Assembly (NCBI GenBank): GCA_051453625.1
Contig: JBOZIK010000001.1
Span: 8,414,188 to 8,443,494 of the forward strand
From: Welwitschia mirabilis
Lineage: Eukaryota; Gnetophyta; Gnetopsida; Welwitschiales
DNA: 29,307 nt
Direction: 5' to 3'
Positions 20,102 to 29,145 of this stretch are shown here, piece after piece. Below the pieces are notes generated by a model. That model was not told the origin of the DNA. It worked only from the letters and a program-made list of their open reading frames with translations, and ran no database searches. A program made the translations under genes and the position numbers. Within the stretch, counting starts at the first letter, position 1. Each line of letters opens with the position of its first letter.

Positions 20102-20900
20102 CCTGTAACAGTCAGTTGACCTTTATCTGTTTCATCTATTTCTTTCTTAGAATTAGCATGTTTTGTAATGTATTTTATGTGATGATTTCACCTTTTTAGC
20201 CCTATAAATAAGACTCCCCTGTGACTCTTGTATCCATCTTTGTTTGCATCAGACATACTCATGATAGGAGATTAAAGAACAAGAGATCCATCTTGTAAGT
20301 TGGAGAAAGACATTTCCTTGGTATTAGATTATGCATTCTCCATTATAGTAAGACTATATTGTAACCCAAATATTGCTTTGATTATGAATATAAAACTCTG
20401 TTTCTTTTATGCATTAATACTATTTAATATTACTTATGGTTTATTTTATTCTTAATTTAGTGACTAGCTCATTAATGACATAGGTTATAAAGGCAGCCTT
20501 TATTAAAAATGACAAAAATAGTTTAGATTCATTTTGCATTACATTTATTTAACTCACTTGATATCCTAATTTATTCTTAATTAGTGACATTTGCCTTGGC
20601 TAATTTTTGGTTAATAAGACTGATCCTCCTAGCAAGTCGATTTAGTAATTGAATAGGTATTCATTTAGATTAAGTAATATTTGCATTGCATTACATAGTT
20701 ATTTTCTTGCATTACTTCTAAGTTTTGCATGCCATATTTTCTTTGAAAATCAATTCTCCTTCTTCACTCACATGCCTTTGATGGGTTTGCAACATTTAAG
20801 TAACTCTCATTTATACTAAAGTATTATATTGTATAATATATATATTTTGATTAATAGGATTTAAGTAAGACGAGAAGTTAAAAAAATACATACTACAATA

Positions 20901-20905
20901 ATCAC
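20901..20905. other. Target-site duplication of E2, right copy (ATCAC)
   Basis: Directly after the 3' LTR end; equals 10027-10031. Confidence 0.8.
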
Positions 20906-21708
20906 ACTTGAAAAAAGGATATCCATGGTTGAGAGAAGAGTATAGTAAATTAAAAAGTAGTTGGTTTATGTGAATTAGCACATATTACACATTAAACATG
21001 ATGTAATATTGGACCTTCTAGAGGTAGCTTTACTATAGGAGATGAGATAGTACACTCCATTATGATACTACTGAACCTATTTGTCCCTGCAAATCCTAAG
21101 CACCCTTTTGCTTTTCCACCTGCACCTAAGCCTACTACATATTAGGAGTTCATTATGATATGAAAGAGTACTAATCTATTATGTTGTATTATGTATCTTA
21201 CCTTCATGGGTTATATAAAACACATGAATTTTATAGACATATCATTTATTGAGTATCATCATGGTGTACATTTTTATTACTAAGATATTATGCATATCTT
21301 TTACGTTTCATTTTTGACACTACATAATGAGCATTTTACTTATGTTATACATAATTTTTTAAGTATCTATCATACATTCAAGTGGGGAACTTTTAATATT
21401 AATGCATTTTAATGTTTATCCTTCTAAAAAAAATTTTGTAGGCTTTTGTTTTTTAAGACTAATTTTTGAGTCTGTTATCCCCTTCATTATCTAGATGACC
21501 ACTAGGATGATATTATGGCCACTTAAACTATAGAGGTGAAATAATCAGTTATCTATTTTTGAAATTTCTGTTCTGCGTGCTAGGGTCTTTGAGATTATTT
21601 TTTATTTATTTCATAGATTTCTAGTTAATTTATCTTTAGCCAATTTGCTTGTAATTATGGTTGTTTGCCTAGTTTTGTTAGGAACTAATAAGGCTAAGTT
21701 AGAGGTAA
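20906..21708 (+). other. E1 3' internal region resumed after E2
   Basis: Continues E1 to the right of E2. The first part still looks coding: a Pro-rich NPKHPFAFPPAPKPTT segment at about 21092-21139 would be the second part of the extra reading frame. A G-rich tract (CAAGTGGGGAAC, 21379-21390), a double palindrome (21473-21512) and a pre-LTR stretch shared with E2 follow. From about 21190 to 21370 nothing is recognised. Confidence 0.65.
21473..21512. repeat. 40-bp double palindrome, E1 pre-LTR
   Basis: TGTTATCC, CCTTC, ATTATC, TA, GATGAC, CACTA, GGATGATA; perfect 8-5-6-2-6-5-8 spacing. Confidence 0.85.
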
Positions 21709-21940
21709 TGTTGCACTATAAAATTGTATATTATTGATAGCATATTTTTAGTTTTATAGGACATTAGACATGTTTATGCTAAGTTTTGATGATAATAGAG
21801 AGATAAGGCAAATATTACAAAAACATGTAATCTTCATTACATTTAATAGCATTTAAAGAAAATTGTAATACTTTCTATTTTAATTAGTAATCCTATAATC
21901 AAATAGGCTAATCTTACACAAGAAACATCTTTATGAAGCC

Positions 21941-21980
21941 CATTGTCCACCTAATCATCTGAATAACTATATAGACAATA
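21941..21980. repeat. 40-bp double palindrome, E1 3' LTR copy 1
   Basis: CATTGTCC, ACCTA, ATCATC, TG, AATAAC, TATAT, AGACAATA. Same position and flank as the fresh copy at 29020-29060. Confidence 0.75.
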
Positions 21981-22050
21981 GAAGTACTTATGCTAATAAG
22001 GACACTTTTTAGACTAATCTAGAAGCTGATGTGGAGCTAGCATGATGTAG

Positions 22051-22090
22051 CATCATATCCCATAACATCTGAATGATAAATAGGATGAAA
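22051..22090. repeat. 40-bp double palindrome, E1 3' LTR copy 2
   Basis: CATCATAT, CCCAT, AACATC, TG, AATGAT, AAATA, GGATGAAA; decayed but correctly spaced. Confidence 0.5.
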
Positions 22091-22857
22091 TCTAAAAATA
22101 ATACTTTATCAAACTTCACCAAACTTTTGTCATGTGTCTTATACCTTGTTGTATGACTATTAGGATTTTTACCACATCTTTTAGTGTTTTATGTCTTTAG
22201 AGTCTATTTTATAATAAATACCTCCTTTTCTCTTAACTTTGATTTTATCTTCTTTGGCATCTGAAATTATCATGATAGGAGATCGAAGGGTAGGAGGTCC
22301 ATCTCTTATTATTGTAGAGAGATATTTTTCTTAGTGTTGGGCTATATATCCTTCATTAAGATGTTGCTACTTTATAAAATGGATGTTGGTTCAACTTAAT
22401 TAAAAACTTTTTTTTTAATATCATTTGTTATGTACATCTTTCTTATGGTTTATGTTGCTTATGATTCTATAATAGCTTCATCTATAATATAGATCACAAG
22501 GGTAACCTTTATTAAGGTTGATGTTATTAGTATAGGTTCATTGCAGTTCATTTCCTAAATTAACTTTGCATAGTTTTCATATTTTATTTGATGCATCTAA
22601 TAATTAGTTTGGTCTTGATCTGGTGATGGATTTCCTTGATTAATGTAGGCTATACAGGGTCAATCTCCATAACAAGTTAATTTGATAATCAAATAGATAT
22701 TTCATTTAGAATAGAGCTTACATCTCGTTTGTATTATATGTTTATTTGCATTGTAATCTTTTATTATTATTATTTTACTTAGATATTATGTATTATTTCA
22801 TTTTGAAATTAATTCTTTTTCTTTTTACTTGTGCCTTCGATGCAATTATGACATTTG

Positions 22858-22891
22858 AATCACTAATATATACATATATATATTAGTGATT
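22858..22891. repeat. Perfect 15-bp inverted repeat in E1 3' LTR
   Basis: Arms 22858-22872 (AATCACTAATATATA) and 22877-22891 around a 4-nt centre. It occupies the TA-rich stretch near the LTR end that is a (TA)n run in E1's 5' LTR. Confidence 0.7.
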
Positions 22892-22946
22892 TTGAATATT
22901 TGTTTAAGGATGTAATGTTTACACAAGTATACACTACAATATCCAT

Positions 22947-23560
22947 AATGTAACCATAACATCTCATGAATGTAAATTTGTAGAATTATTAAGGCATGTA
23001 TTGCATATGCATCTAAATGGAGAAGCTTAAGGAAATATCATTATTGATAGTTTTCTTCCTTCTATTATTACCAAAGTATTCATGTTTTAACTTAGAAATC
23101 TAGTAGAGGCTATAAAAAAGGCAAACATAGAAAAATAAAATTAGTAGAGATAATAAGAAAGTAAGAAAAAAAATTTTCCATACGGGCATATACTTAAGGA
23201 AAATTGATCACAATTTTTTTATCGAAATAAGAATTAGTAATTTAGCAAATATAATATCAATAGTTGTAATGGTAGAAATAGGAATTTTAATCAACTTAAA
23301 AAGGCTCAGTTCAAAAGAAACTAAAATGATCCTAGTCAAAGCTATGTAAGTAATTAATCTAAAAGATCCAAATTCCAATAAATTCCTAGTCAGAATTAGC
23401 ACTATAACTAATATAATGATAGATATAATTTCTTTTATTAAAAAGAAAACCATAATATAAGATAATCTAAATTATGTAATAAAGACTCTTGTAGATAATA
23501 ATCAAAAATTCTTTAAGGATTAAAAAGCATTCCTTAATCAATAGGAAGACTTCAAGCAGT
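22947..23560 (+). pseudogene. gag: E3 gag remnant, C-terminal half
   Basis: Right after E1's LTR and presumed duplication, the frame gives NVTITSHECKFVELLRHVLH (22947-23006) followed by SFLPSIITKVFMFNL-like and VEAIKKANIEK-like segments (about 23051-23130). These match the second half of the Tekay/Del Gag domain, which reads roughly 'MTVTEYExKFxELxRY' and '(F)xxGLRPxI'. The N-terminal half is absent. From 23160 to 23560 an Asn/Lys-rich stretch would be the linker; no zinc knuckle is legible there. Stops are frequent. Confidence 0.7.
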
Positions 23561-23609
23561 AGTAAATAATCAATGGATGTAATTCGAGAGCTTTATCATA
23601 GAAGGAAGT

Positions 23610-23930
23610 ATTTACTTAATAATAAAGAAGTTAGTATTTTATTTGATTATGGAGTAATTCATTTTTCATATATCCTAGGAATTTTGTAAAAGAAAAATTA
23701 TTTGTCCTCTAATTGAAGGATTCATATAGCTAGAAAATGGCTCCATGTCCAAGATTAATTAGTAGATCAAAAACTATATTTTATCCAAATGTGAAGGGTA
23801 TTTTTAGATATAACCAATTACTATCTACTTAGGAAAATATGACATTTATTTGAGTATGAATTGGTTAATGTGGAATAGAGTAGTTATAAATTGTAAAAGA
23901 AATTTAAATAGAAATGATAAATCATAGTTA
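23610..23930 (+). pseudogene. E3 aspartic protease remnant
   Basis: ILFDYGVIHFSYI at about 23634-23673 corresponds to the LFDSGASHSFI active site of chromovirus proteases, with Asp kept and Ser-Gly-Ala changed to Tyr-Gly-Val. YDIYLSMNWLMWNRVVINCK at about 23837-23896 matches the DVILGMDWL...IDC block. The two blocks are the family's usual distance apart. Stops interrupt. Confidence 0.75.
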
Positions 23931-24079
23931 AAGACTGATCTTTTAAGCTCATTATAAATCAATAATAGAGAATATAATTAATGAAAGGCATATAAAGATA
24001 TGAATTAAGAAGGGATCATCATTTTATATGCTATACATAAAACCAATTATCTTGAGGAAAGGAATCATATAAAATATCT

Positions 24080-24840
24080 CCTATAAAAATAAAAGAATTA
24101 AAAAATTTAACTTGAAGAACTATTATAGAAAGAATTCATTCCTCTTATTGTATCATCATTGGGACAAACTATATTATTTTTAAAAAAGAATAATTAAATA
24201 CTAAGATTATTTATTGATTATATAGAGCTAAATAAGATGATTATTATTAACAAGTATCTACTACCAAGAGTATGTGAGCTTTTTTTATTAGCTTAAGGAA
24301 GCTAAGGTGTTTTCATAAATTGATCTAAAATCTATATATCACCAACTTTAAATTAAAAAATATATTTATAAAATAGCATTTAAAATCCATTATGGATATT
24401 ATGAGTTCACTATTAGACCTTTTAGTTTAATTAATACCCCTATAATATTTATGAGTCTTATGAATTATATCTTTCAACCACATCTTGGTTTATTTGTAAT
24501 GGCATTTATTGATGATACTTTCATTTATTCCAAGGCTTATAAAGAGCATGAGAAACACTTTAGAATAGTATTATAAACTTTAAAAAATCATTACTTATAT
24601 GTTAACAAGAAAAAATGATCTTTTTGAAAGGAATCCATTCAATTTATAAGTCATGTAGTATCCAAGGAAGCTGTTTTAGTCAATCGAGATAAAGTTAAAG
24701 TAATCATAAAATAGCCAATACCTATAAATGTTACTAAGGTTAGAAGATTTTTTGGTCTTACTAGGTACTATCATTAGCTCATCTTTAACTTTTTAAGATA
24801 TCTTATTCATTAATAATCCTTTAAAAAAATTACTACCAAT
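24080..24840 (+). pseudogene. E3 reverse transcriptase remnant
   Basis: Blocks in order: IKIKELKNLT (about 24088), FLKK, RLFIDYIELNKMIIINKYLL (24204-24263), decayed palm segments, then a clear frame MAFIDDTFIYSKAYKEHEKH from 24499, with catalytic FIDD at 24505-24516 intact. HVVSKEAVLVNRDKVKVI (about 24652-24705) and NVTKVRRFFGLTRYYH (about 24728-24775) follow. The wording is of chromovirus type and differs from E1 and E2. Stops and frameshifts throughout. Confidence 0.85.
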
Positions 24841-24879
24841 GGACATAAAAACATCATCAAGCATTTAATTATTTTAAAG

Positions 24880-25380
24880 AATGCTTAACTAGTGCTCTAG
24901 TCTTAGCAATACTAAATGATTTAAAAACCTTTGAAGTTTATACTGATTAATTTTAATAAGGTCTTAGAGAAATTCTTAAATAAGATAAAATAGTAATAGC
25001 TTATGAATTAAGATAACTTAAAACTCATAAGAGAAATTATTTATGATCTTGAATTAGCTGCAGTAACTTTTGCTTTAAAATTANNNNNNNNNNNNNNNNN
25101 NNNNNNNNNNNNNNNNNNNNNNNNNNNNNNNNNNNNNNNNNNNNNNNNNNNNNNNNNNNNNNNNNNNNNNNNNNNNNNNNNNNAGAAGCATTATCTTTAT
25201 GGTGTAAAGTTTCAAATTTGAATAGATTATAAAAGTCTAAAATACATTTTTGCTTATCTAAACTTAAACCTTAGATAGATAAGATGGATGGGATTTGTAT
25301 GTGATTTTCATTTAGAGATTTTACATAATGAAGGTAAGTAAAATAAGTTACAGATGCTCTTAGTAGATGAGGTTATTTCA
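24880..25380 (+). pseudogene. E3 RNase H remnant, with 100-N gap
   Basis: FEVYTD at about 24929-24946 is the catalytic start of the domain. KHYLYGVKFQI-like sequence straight after the gap (25184 onward), KSLKYIFAYLNLNLR and IRWMGFVCDFHLEILHNEG (about 25280-25338) match the Ty3/gypsy RNase H end. The gap at 25084-25183 removes the middle. Confidence 0.8.
25084..25183. other. Assembly gap, 100 N
   Basis: Falls inside the RNase H remnant. The protein homology on both sides is in register with a missing piece of roughly this size. Confidence 0.95.
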
Positions 25381-25549
25381 AAGTAATCATGAAAATGTAA
25401 ATCCAAATTCCTATCATTAATTTATAGGGACAAAGAAAAGATTAAAATTATCAAAAATTCAAGGACAAACTAGAAAAATCAATAAGAGCATTTTAGTATT
25501 AATTTAGATGTTATTATTAGATTTAAGGGAATATTTTTGTTTCTAATCT

Positions 25550-26340
25550 AGATGGAATTAGAAATAAGTTAAGGTTTGAATTTCATAATTCACCTAGAGC
25601 AAGTTATTTTAAAAGAACTAAAATATATTAAAATATGAAATAAAATTTTTGATGATTAAGGATAAAAAAGAATACAGCAAAGTTTGTGTTAAGGTGTTTT
25701 AATTATCCATAAGTTAAGTAGAACATAAAAATCTAGTAGGATTACTTTATCCACATGATATTCTATAATAGAGATGGGATGTAATTTGCATAGACTTTAT
25801 TATAAAACTTCTAAAAACTCTTGCATAATGTCTCTTTAGTAATTATCTCTGATAAAGTTTTAAAATTTAATTTCAAATTTTAGTGAGAATTACAAATATG
25901 TTTAGAAACCAAGTTTAAAATGAGGACTACATTTCATCCTCAAATAGATGATAAGATAAAAAGAGTTAATTAAATTTTAAAGGATCTTCTTAGGGCATGT
26001 ATTCTATAGAACACTAAAAGTTGGAAAGATTACCTGACATTGATAGAATTTTAATATAGTTAAAATTATCAAAATTTAATTCAAATGAATGCATTTGAAG
26101 CACTAGACAGTAAAAAGTATAGAACACTTAGTTGATGGACAGAATATGAAGTAAGATTGATTATAATACTAAAAATGTTATAAGAAATGAAAAGTGAAAT
26201 AAGGATCATTAAGAATAGACTTAAAAAGGTGGTAAATAAACAACATACACATGTAGATCATCAAAAAAGGGAATTTGAGTTCAAAGTAAATGATCATATA
26301 ATTTTTTACAGTGTCATCAATGAAATCTATATTGAGAGAA
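25550..26340 (+). pseudogene. E3 integrase remnant
   Basis: The zinc-binding region is readable as FEFHNSPRASYFKRTKIY and KKNTAKFVLRCFNYP (about 25578-25720), with two of the four metal ligands lost. The core starts RWDVICIDFIIKL (first Asp codon 25793-25795). TKLKMRTTFHPQIDDKIKRV (25905-25967) is the third-residue block, with Lys (codon 25959-25961) where Glu belongs. ILKDLLRAC, FEALDSKKYRTLS and the FEFKVNDHIIFY block at about 26275-26310 complete the usual order. Stops interrupt it. Confidence 0.85.
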
Positions 26341-26379
26341 GTTAAGAGATCAAGATTATCTCCTTGATTCATTGGACCA

Positions 26380-26703
26380 TTTAAAATATTAAAAGGAATT
26401 ATACCTATTCAATATAATCTTTCTCTATCTCCTCGATTATTGAATATTAATGATGTTTTCCATGTAAGTATGCTAATAAAATATATTGTAGATCTTTTTC
26501 ATGTGTTAAAGTAATCTCATATTTTAGTGAAACTAGATTGTTTAACTATAGAGAAGTCAAAAGCAATTTTGAACCAATGAACTATCAATATATAAAAACG
26601 GAAGATCTAATAAGTGAAGATAAAGTAAAGTAATTATAGTATTAATGAAGATACTTAGGAGCTAAAAGAAATAAGGGAAAATCAATATCCAAATCTTTTC
26701 TAA
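26380..26703 (+). pseudogene. E3 integrase tail and chromodomain remnant
   Basis: DVFHVSMLIKYIVDLFHVL at about 26452-26508 is a near-perfect hallmark of plant chromovirus polyproteins, lying before the chromodomain. The chromodomain itself (about 26560-26700) reads YSINEDT, stop, ELKEIRENQYPNLF, with both conserved Trp codons now stops (TAA and TAG). TAA 26701-26703 probably ends the polyprotein. In the family this domain steers integration toward heterochromatin marks. Confidence 0.8.
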
Positions 26704-26770
26704 ATCTCATAATATTTAGTTAGGTGTTTTTAAACTCCTTATATATCTTGATTTCCAAGAGTGAATTAGT

Positions 26771-26785
26771 ATAAGGGGGAGAGGA
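26771..26785 (+). other. E3 polypurine tract
   Basis: ATAAGGGGGAGAGGA directly abuts the LTR start TGTCATACC. Textbook placement for plus-strand priming. Confidence 0.85.
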
Positions 26786-27110
26786 TGTCATACCTTACAT
26801 TTTTTAAATCTTAATTACTTAAATATTAAATGTATTAAGCTTTTAATTAGATGATGAGTTCCTTTTCTTTAAAGGCCTTACCAAAATAAGATGATATTTT
26901 AAGTAATTAATCTTAGTTTCATAATTCTCATAATTTTCCATAAAAATGATAATATAATTATGTTCTAAACATTTTTATGAGAAAATCTATTCAAATGTTA
27001 AAACTAGATAACCCTATTATGAAAGGAATTCAAATCACATAATAAATCTAATAAATCAAAAATTTTAAGAGGACATAATAATATGTTTTTTCTTGTTTAC
27101 TCATTTAAAT

Positions 27111-27146
27111 TATTGATAATGTGATACGTATGCTACATTATCAATA
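27111..27146. repeat. 12-bp perfect hairpin in E3 LTR
   Basis: Arms TATTGATAATGT (27111-27122) and ACATTATCAATA (27135-27146) with a 12-nt loop. About 540 nt upstream of the TATA box. Confidence 0.75.
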
Positions 27147-27646
27147 TATATTTGGTTCTTTATGTTATATTATTGATGGGTTCTATGCGTTATAAAATAG
27201 ATGATTATGTGAATAAGTGCATGTACTCTTACTTAGAATCAAGAATGATAAATAAGTAAATTTACTCTTCCATGAATTTTATCTTCTTGGAATATGTAAT
27301 GGCACTTGATTCATACGTATTTATTTTTCCCCCATTAGAATTGAAGAGTTTATCTCATTATTCCATATGACAATTTTGAGATTTATGCATTTATTCTTTT
27401 GATGTATTTTTTAAATGAATTAAACGTACTTATAAACCTATAAAGGATTAAGAAGGAGCTAGCATGAGAAAATGATGCATGTAATAAGCTTACTAATTAA
27501 AGTAAGAAAATTATTCACCTTAATTGGGTGTATAAGTAATAAATATGATGTCTCTTTTTGTACTTAAATGTCAGTTATTACCCATCTCACTTATCAATCA
27601 TAAATCATGTGATCTTGTGATCTTGAACTATGTACCTCTTATTTAT

Positions 27647-27660
27647 CTATATATAGAGAC
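27647..27660 (+). promoter_or_regulatory. TATA box of E3 LTR
   Basis: TCTATATATAGAGACT context, followed by the pyrimidine-rich CTTTCCTCTCTT typical of a plant start region. Confidence 0.65.
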
Positions 27661-28300
27661 TCTTTCCTCTCTTAAAAAAAGGGATATACTTTTCAATATT
27701 TATGCAAGTGCATTTCCTTCTTTTCACTTACTTTCTTCTTATTCACTTCTTATAGAGTTTAGAGCTTAGAAGCTTGGAATCAAAGATTCTTGAGCTTGAA
27801 TCTTTATTAATCTTCAACCACTAAGGATTTAGTAGTCTTTTTAAGTATGTTTTTTTTACTCATGTTTTCCATGTGATATTTTTAAAATATTCTAGTAGAG
27901 TGATGATATATCACATTAGGTCATTATTTATGGTTATCTTAAAATTATGTTATAAAAATTATTTCCTCACATTGGCTCTCACTAAGATGCTAAGAAAAAT
28001 AAGGGTTTCTTATGCTTAGTGATGTATATTACTAATAGATAATTATGGCCAAGTGATCACTTTGGGAATTGACTATATACTTGAGTACCCATGTTTGTTT
28101 TGTATTCATATATATAATGTTATATTTTTCATCAATCATGAATTAGATGCATCTTATTAGGAAGAAATATTTGATCCTCAAAAATCTCTTTTAGGCTGGT
28201 ACTGCTTTATGGCAATCCTAAGACTTATTATAAATGTTTTGTGCATTAATCCTTTTTTTTCATTTATACATTTATTTACATAAGTAATATTTAGCCAAAA

Positions 28301-28671
28301 TATATTTAAAATAATTCATTTATCTAATATATTCATTATTTTAATATTTTAAATTATTATATAATTAGTTATAAGTACTTTATAATATTTTTTATAGTGA
28401 AAGTTAAAATTTTTATACTAGAGGCATAGGTTAAAAGTACTATAACTCATTAAATAGTAGGTATAAATTAGTTAAACTATTTTTATAATTCTAAGATTAA
28501 GTTATTTTTCTAGAAATTTAAAAATAGTGGTGTCTCTAATATTTCCTAATTTTTTAAAAAATTATTTGCCAAAATAGATTAGAAAAGAAATGTAAAAAAT
28601 AGTAAGCAATTAATTTCAATTTTTATAAATAATAAATAATCTAGATAAAAATGTGAGAATTCTAGGTTTTT
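28301..28671. other. AT-rich stretch, nothing recognised
   Basis: No frame, motif or repeat beyond short A/T runs. Either the tail of E3's LTR or older sequence between E3 and the next LTR. Confidence 0.5.
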
Positions 28672-28906
28672 TGTTGCGACGCCAACTTAAGTATATTTGA
28701 TAGGGTATTTTGAGTTGTTTTGCAGATAAACTAACAGATAAATGCTCAGTNNNNNNNNNNNNNNNNNNNNNNNNNNNNNNNNNNNNNNNNNNNNNNNNNN
28801 NNNNNNNNNNNNNNNNNNNNNNNNNNNNNNNNNNNNNNNNNNNNNNNNNNNNNNNNNNNNNNNNNNNNNAACCAGATATTAGACTAACAAAGGATGAGTA
28901 GAAGAC

Positions 28907-28946
28907 TGTCATCCCATATGTCGTCCAGACGACAGTCAGGACGACA
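28907..28946. repeat. 40-bp double palindrome, fresh copy 1
   Basis: TGTCATCC, CATAT, GTCGTC, CA, GACGAC, AGTCA, GGACGACA. Keeps three CpGs. Confidence 0.9.
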
Positions 28947-29019
28947 ACCTTAGTTTGACAGAAGACAGACTTAATTTCAGATGACTTGCAGTTGAAGTGA
29001 ACATCTTTCCATCAGAGTC

Positions 29020-29060
29020 CATCGTCCACCTAATCATCCAGATGATACTAGTGGATGACA
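29020..29060. repeat. Double palindrome, fresh copy 2 (41 bp)
   Basis: CATCGTCC, ACCTA, ATCATC, CA, GATGAT, ACTAGT, GGATGACA. The outer stem extends through CCAC/GTGG. Confidence 0.85.
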
Positions 29061-29135
29061 TCTTCAATTTTAGTCAACAACAGTTTGCATGAAGATCACA
29101 AATAGATAAAGTAAAAGCAAACTAAGATATCTCAT

Positions 29136-29143
29136 TATAAAAT
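29136..29143 (+). promoter_or_regulatory. TATA box of the fourth LTR
   Basis: TATAAAAT, two nt before the third palindrome, so transcription would start inside the palindrome. Confidence 0.55.
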
Positions 29144-29145
29144 CC

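Larger units (their letters stand above)
10032..20900 (+). mobile_element. E2: Athila/Tat-like Ty3/gypsy retrotransposon nested in E1
   Basis: Seen: two LTRs of 1239 and 1229 bp that align end to end, flanked by ATCAC at 10027-10031 and 20901-20905. Inside are primer sites, leader, gag, protease, RT, RNase H, integrase and a 1.6-kb spacer, in the same order and with the same family motifs as E1. The 5' LTR start TAATTCACTACC corresponds to TGATGCACTACC in the 3' LTR, so the terminal TG decayed to TA in one copy. Unlike E1 it lacks the extra 3' reading frame. The 5' side is complicated by a second LTR end plus primer site after the gap at 11724-11823. Coding is heavily broken. Confidence 0.85.
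19672..20900 (+). repeat. E2 3' LTR (1229 bp)
   Basis: Starts TGATGCACTACC, ends TACTACAATA (decayed ACAACA). TATA box at 20203-20210. Palindromic units at 20006-20045 and 20062-20101, and a shortened one at 19907-19932. It is followed at once by the target duplication ATCAC. Visible divergence from the 5' LTR is substantial, indicating an old insertion. Confidence 0.85.
1..22941 (+). mobile_element. E1: Athila/Tat-like Ty3/gypsy LTR retrotransposon, degenerate, split by E2
   Basis: Seen: the end of a 5' LTR (1-85), a tRNA-Asp-type primer site, leader, gag, protease, RT, RNase H, integrase, long 3' spacer, an extra 3' reading frame and a 3' LTR (21709-22941). Copy E2 with its own target duplication occupies 10032-20900. 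The last 35 nt of the 5' LTR match the end of the LTR at 21709-22941 far better than they match E2's LTRs, which pairs the two. E3 Gag coding resumes directly after 22941, so E1 sits in E3's gag. The start of the 5' LTR lies left of the window. Every coding domain has stops and frameshifts, so the copy cannot act by itself. Confidence 0.85.
21709..22941 (+). repeat. E1 3' LTR (1233 bp)
   Basis: Starts TGTTGCACTATA, aligned with E2's TGATGCACTACC and the fresh TGTTGCGACGCC at 28672. Ends ACACTACAATA. Its last 35 nt match E1's 5' LTR end at 51-85. TATA-like TATAATAAATA at 22210-22220. Palindromic units at 21941-21980 and 22051-22090. The length fits E2's LTRs. Confidence 0.85.
26786..28300 (+). 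repeat. E3 3' LTR, right end unresolved
   Basis: Starts TGTCATACC after the polypurine tract. A TATA box lies at 27647-27660. A 12-bp hairpin lies at 27111-27146. No second copy is in the window, so the end cannot be fixed; 28300 is a guess and the LTR may reach 28671. No coding recognised; the open stretches in it are chance. Confidence 0.6.
22942..28671 (+). mobile_element. E3: Tekay/Del-type chromovirus, 3' part, interrupted by E1
   Basis: Seen: from about 22947 a Gag remnant, then protease, RT, RNase H, integrase and chromodomain remnants, a polypurine tract (26771-26785) and an LTR starting TGTCATACC at 26786. No LTR, primer site or N-terminal gag precedes it, and Gag begins mid-domain at the end of E1's LTR. 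Inference: E3 was the original resident and its 5' half lies left of E1, outside this window. The family call rests on the order of domains, a DVFHVSMLIKY-type motif and the C-terminal chromodomain. The right boundary of its LTR is not resolved; 28671 is only the upper limit set by the next LTR. Confidence 0.75.

Noticed and set aside
23208-23453. Minus-strand open frame with Ile/Leu-rich, membrane-like sequence
   Set aside because: It is antisense to the Asn/Lys-rich Gag-protease linker of E3; the hydrophobic look comes from reading AT-rich DNA backwards.
27545-27769. Open frame in E3's LTR
   Set aside because: Spans the TATA box and start region; composition is that of AT-rich non-coding DNA.
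28301-28671. Possible host promoter or non-coding RNA gene
   Set aside because: Only A/T runs are seen; no A/B box, TATA-initiator pair with a downstream ORF, or tRNA-like fold.
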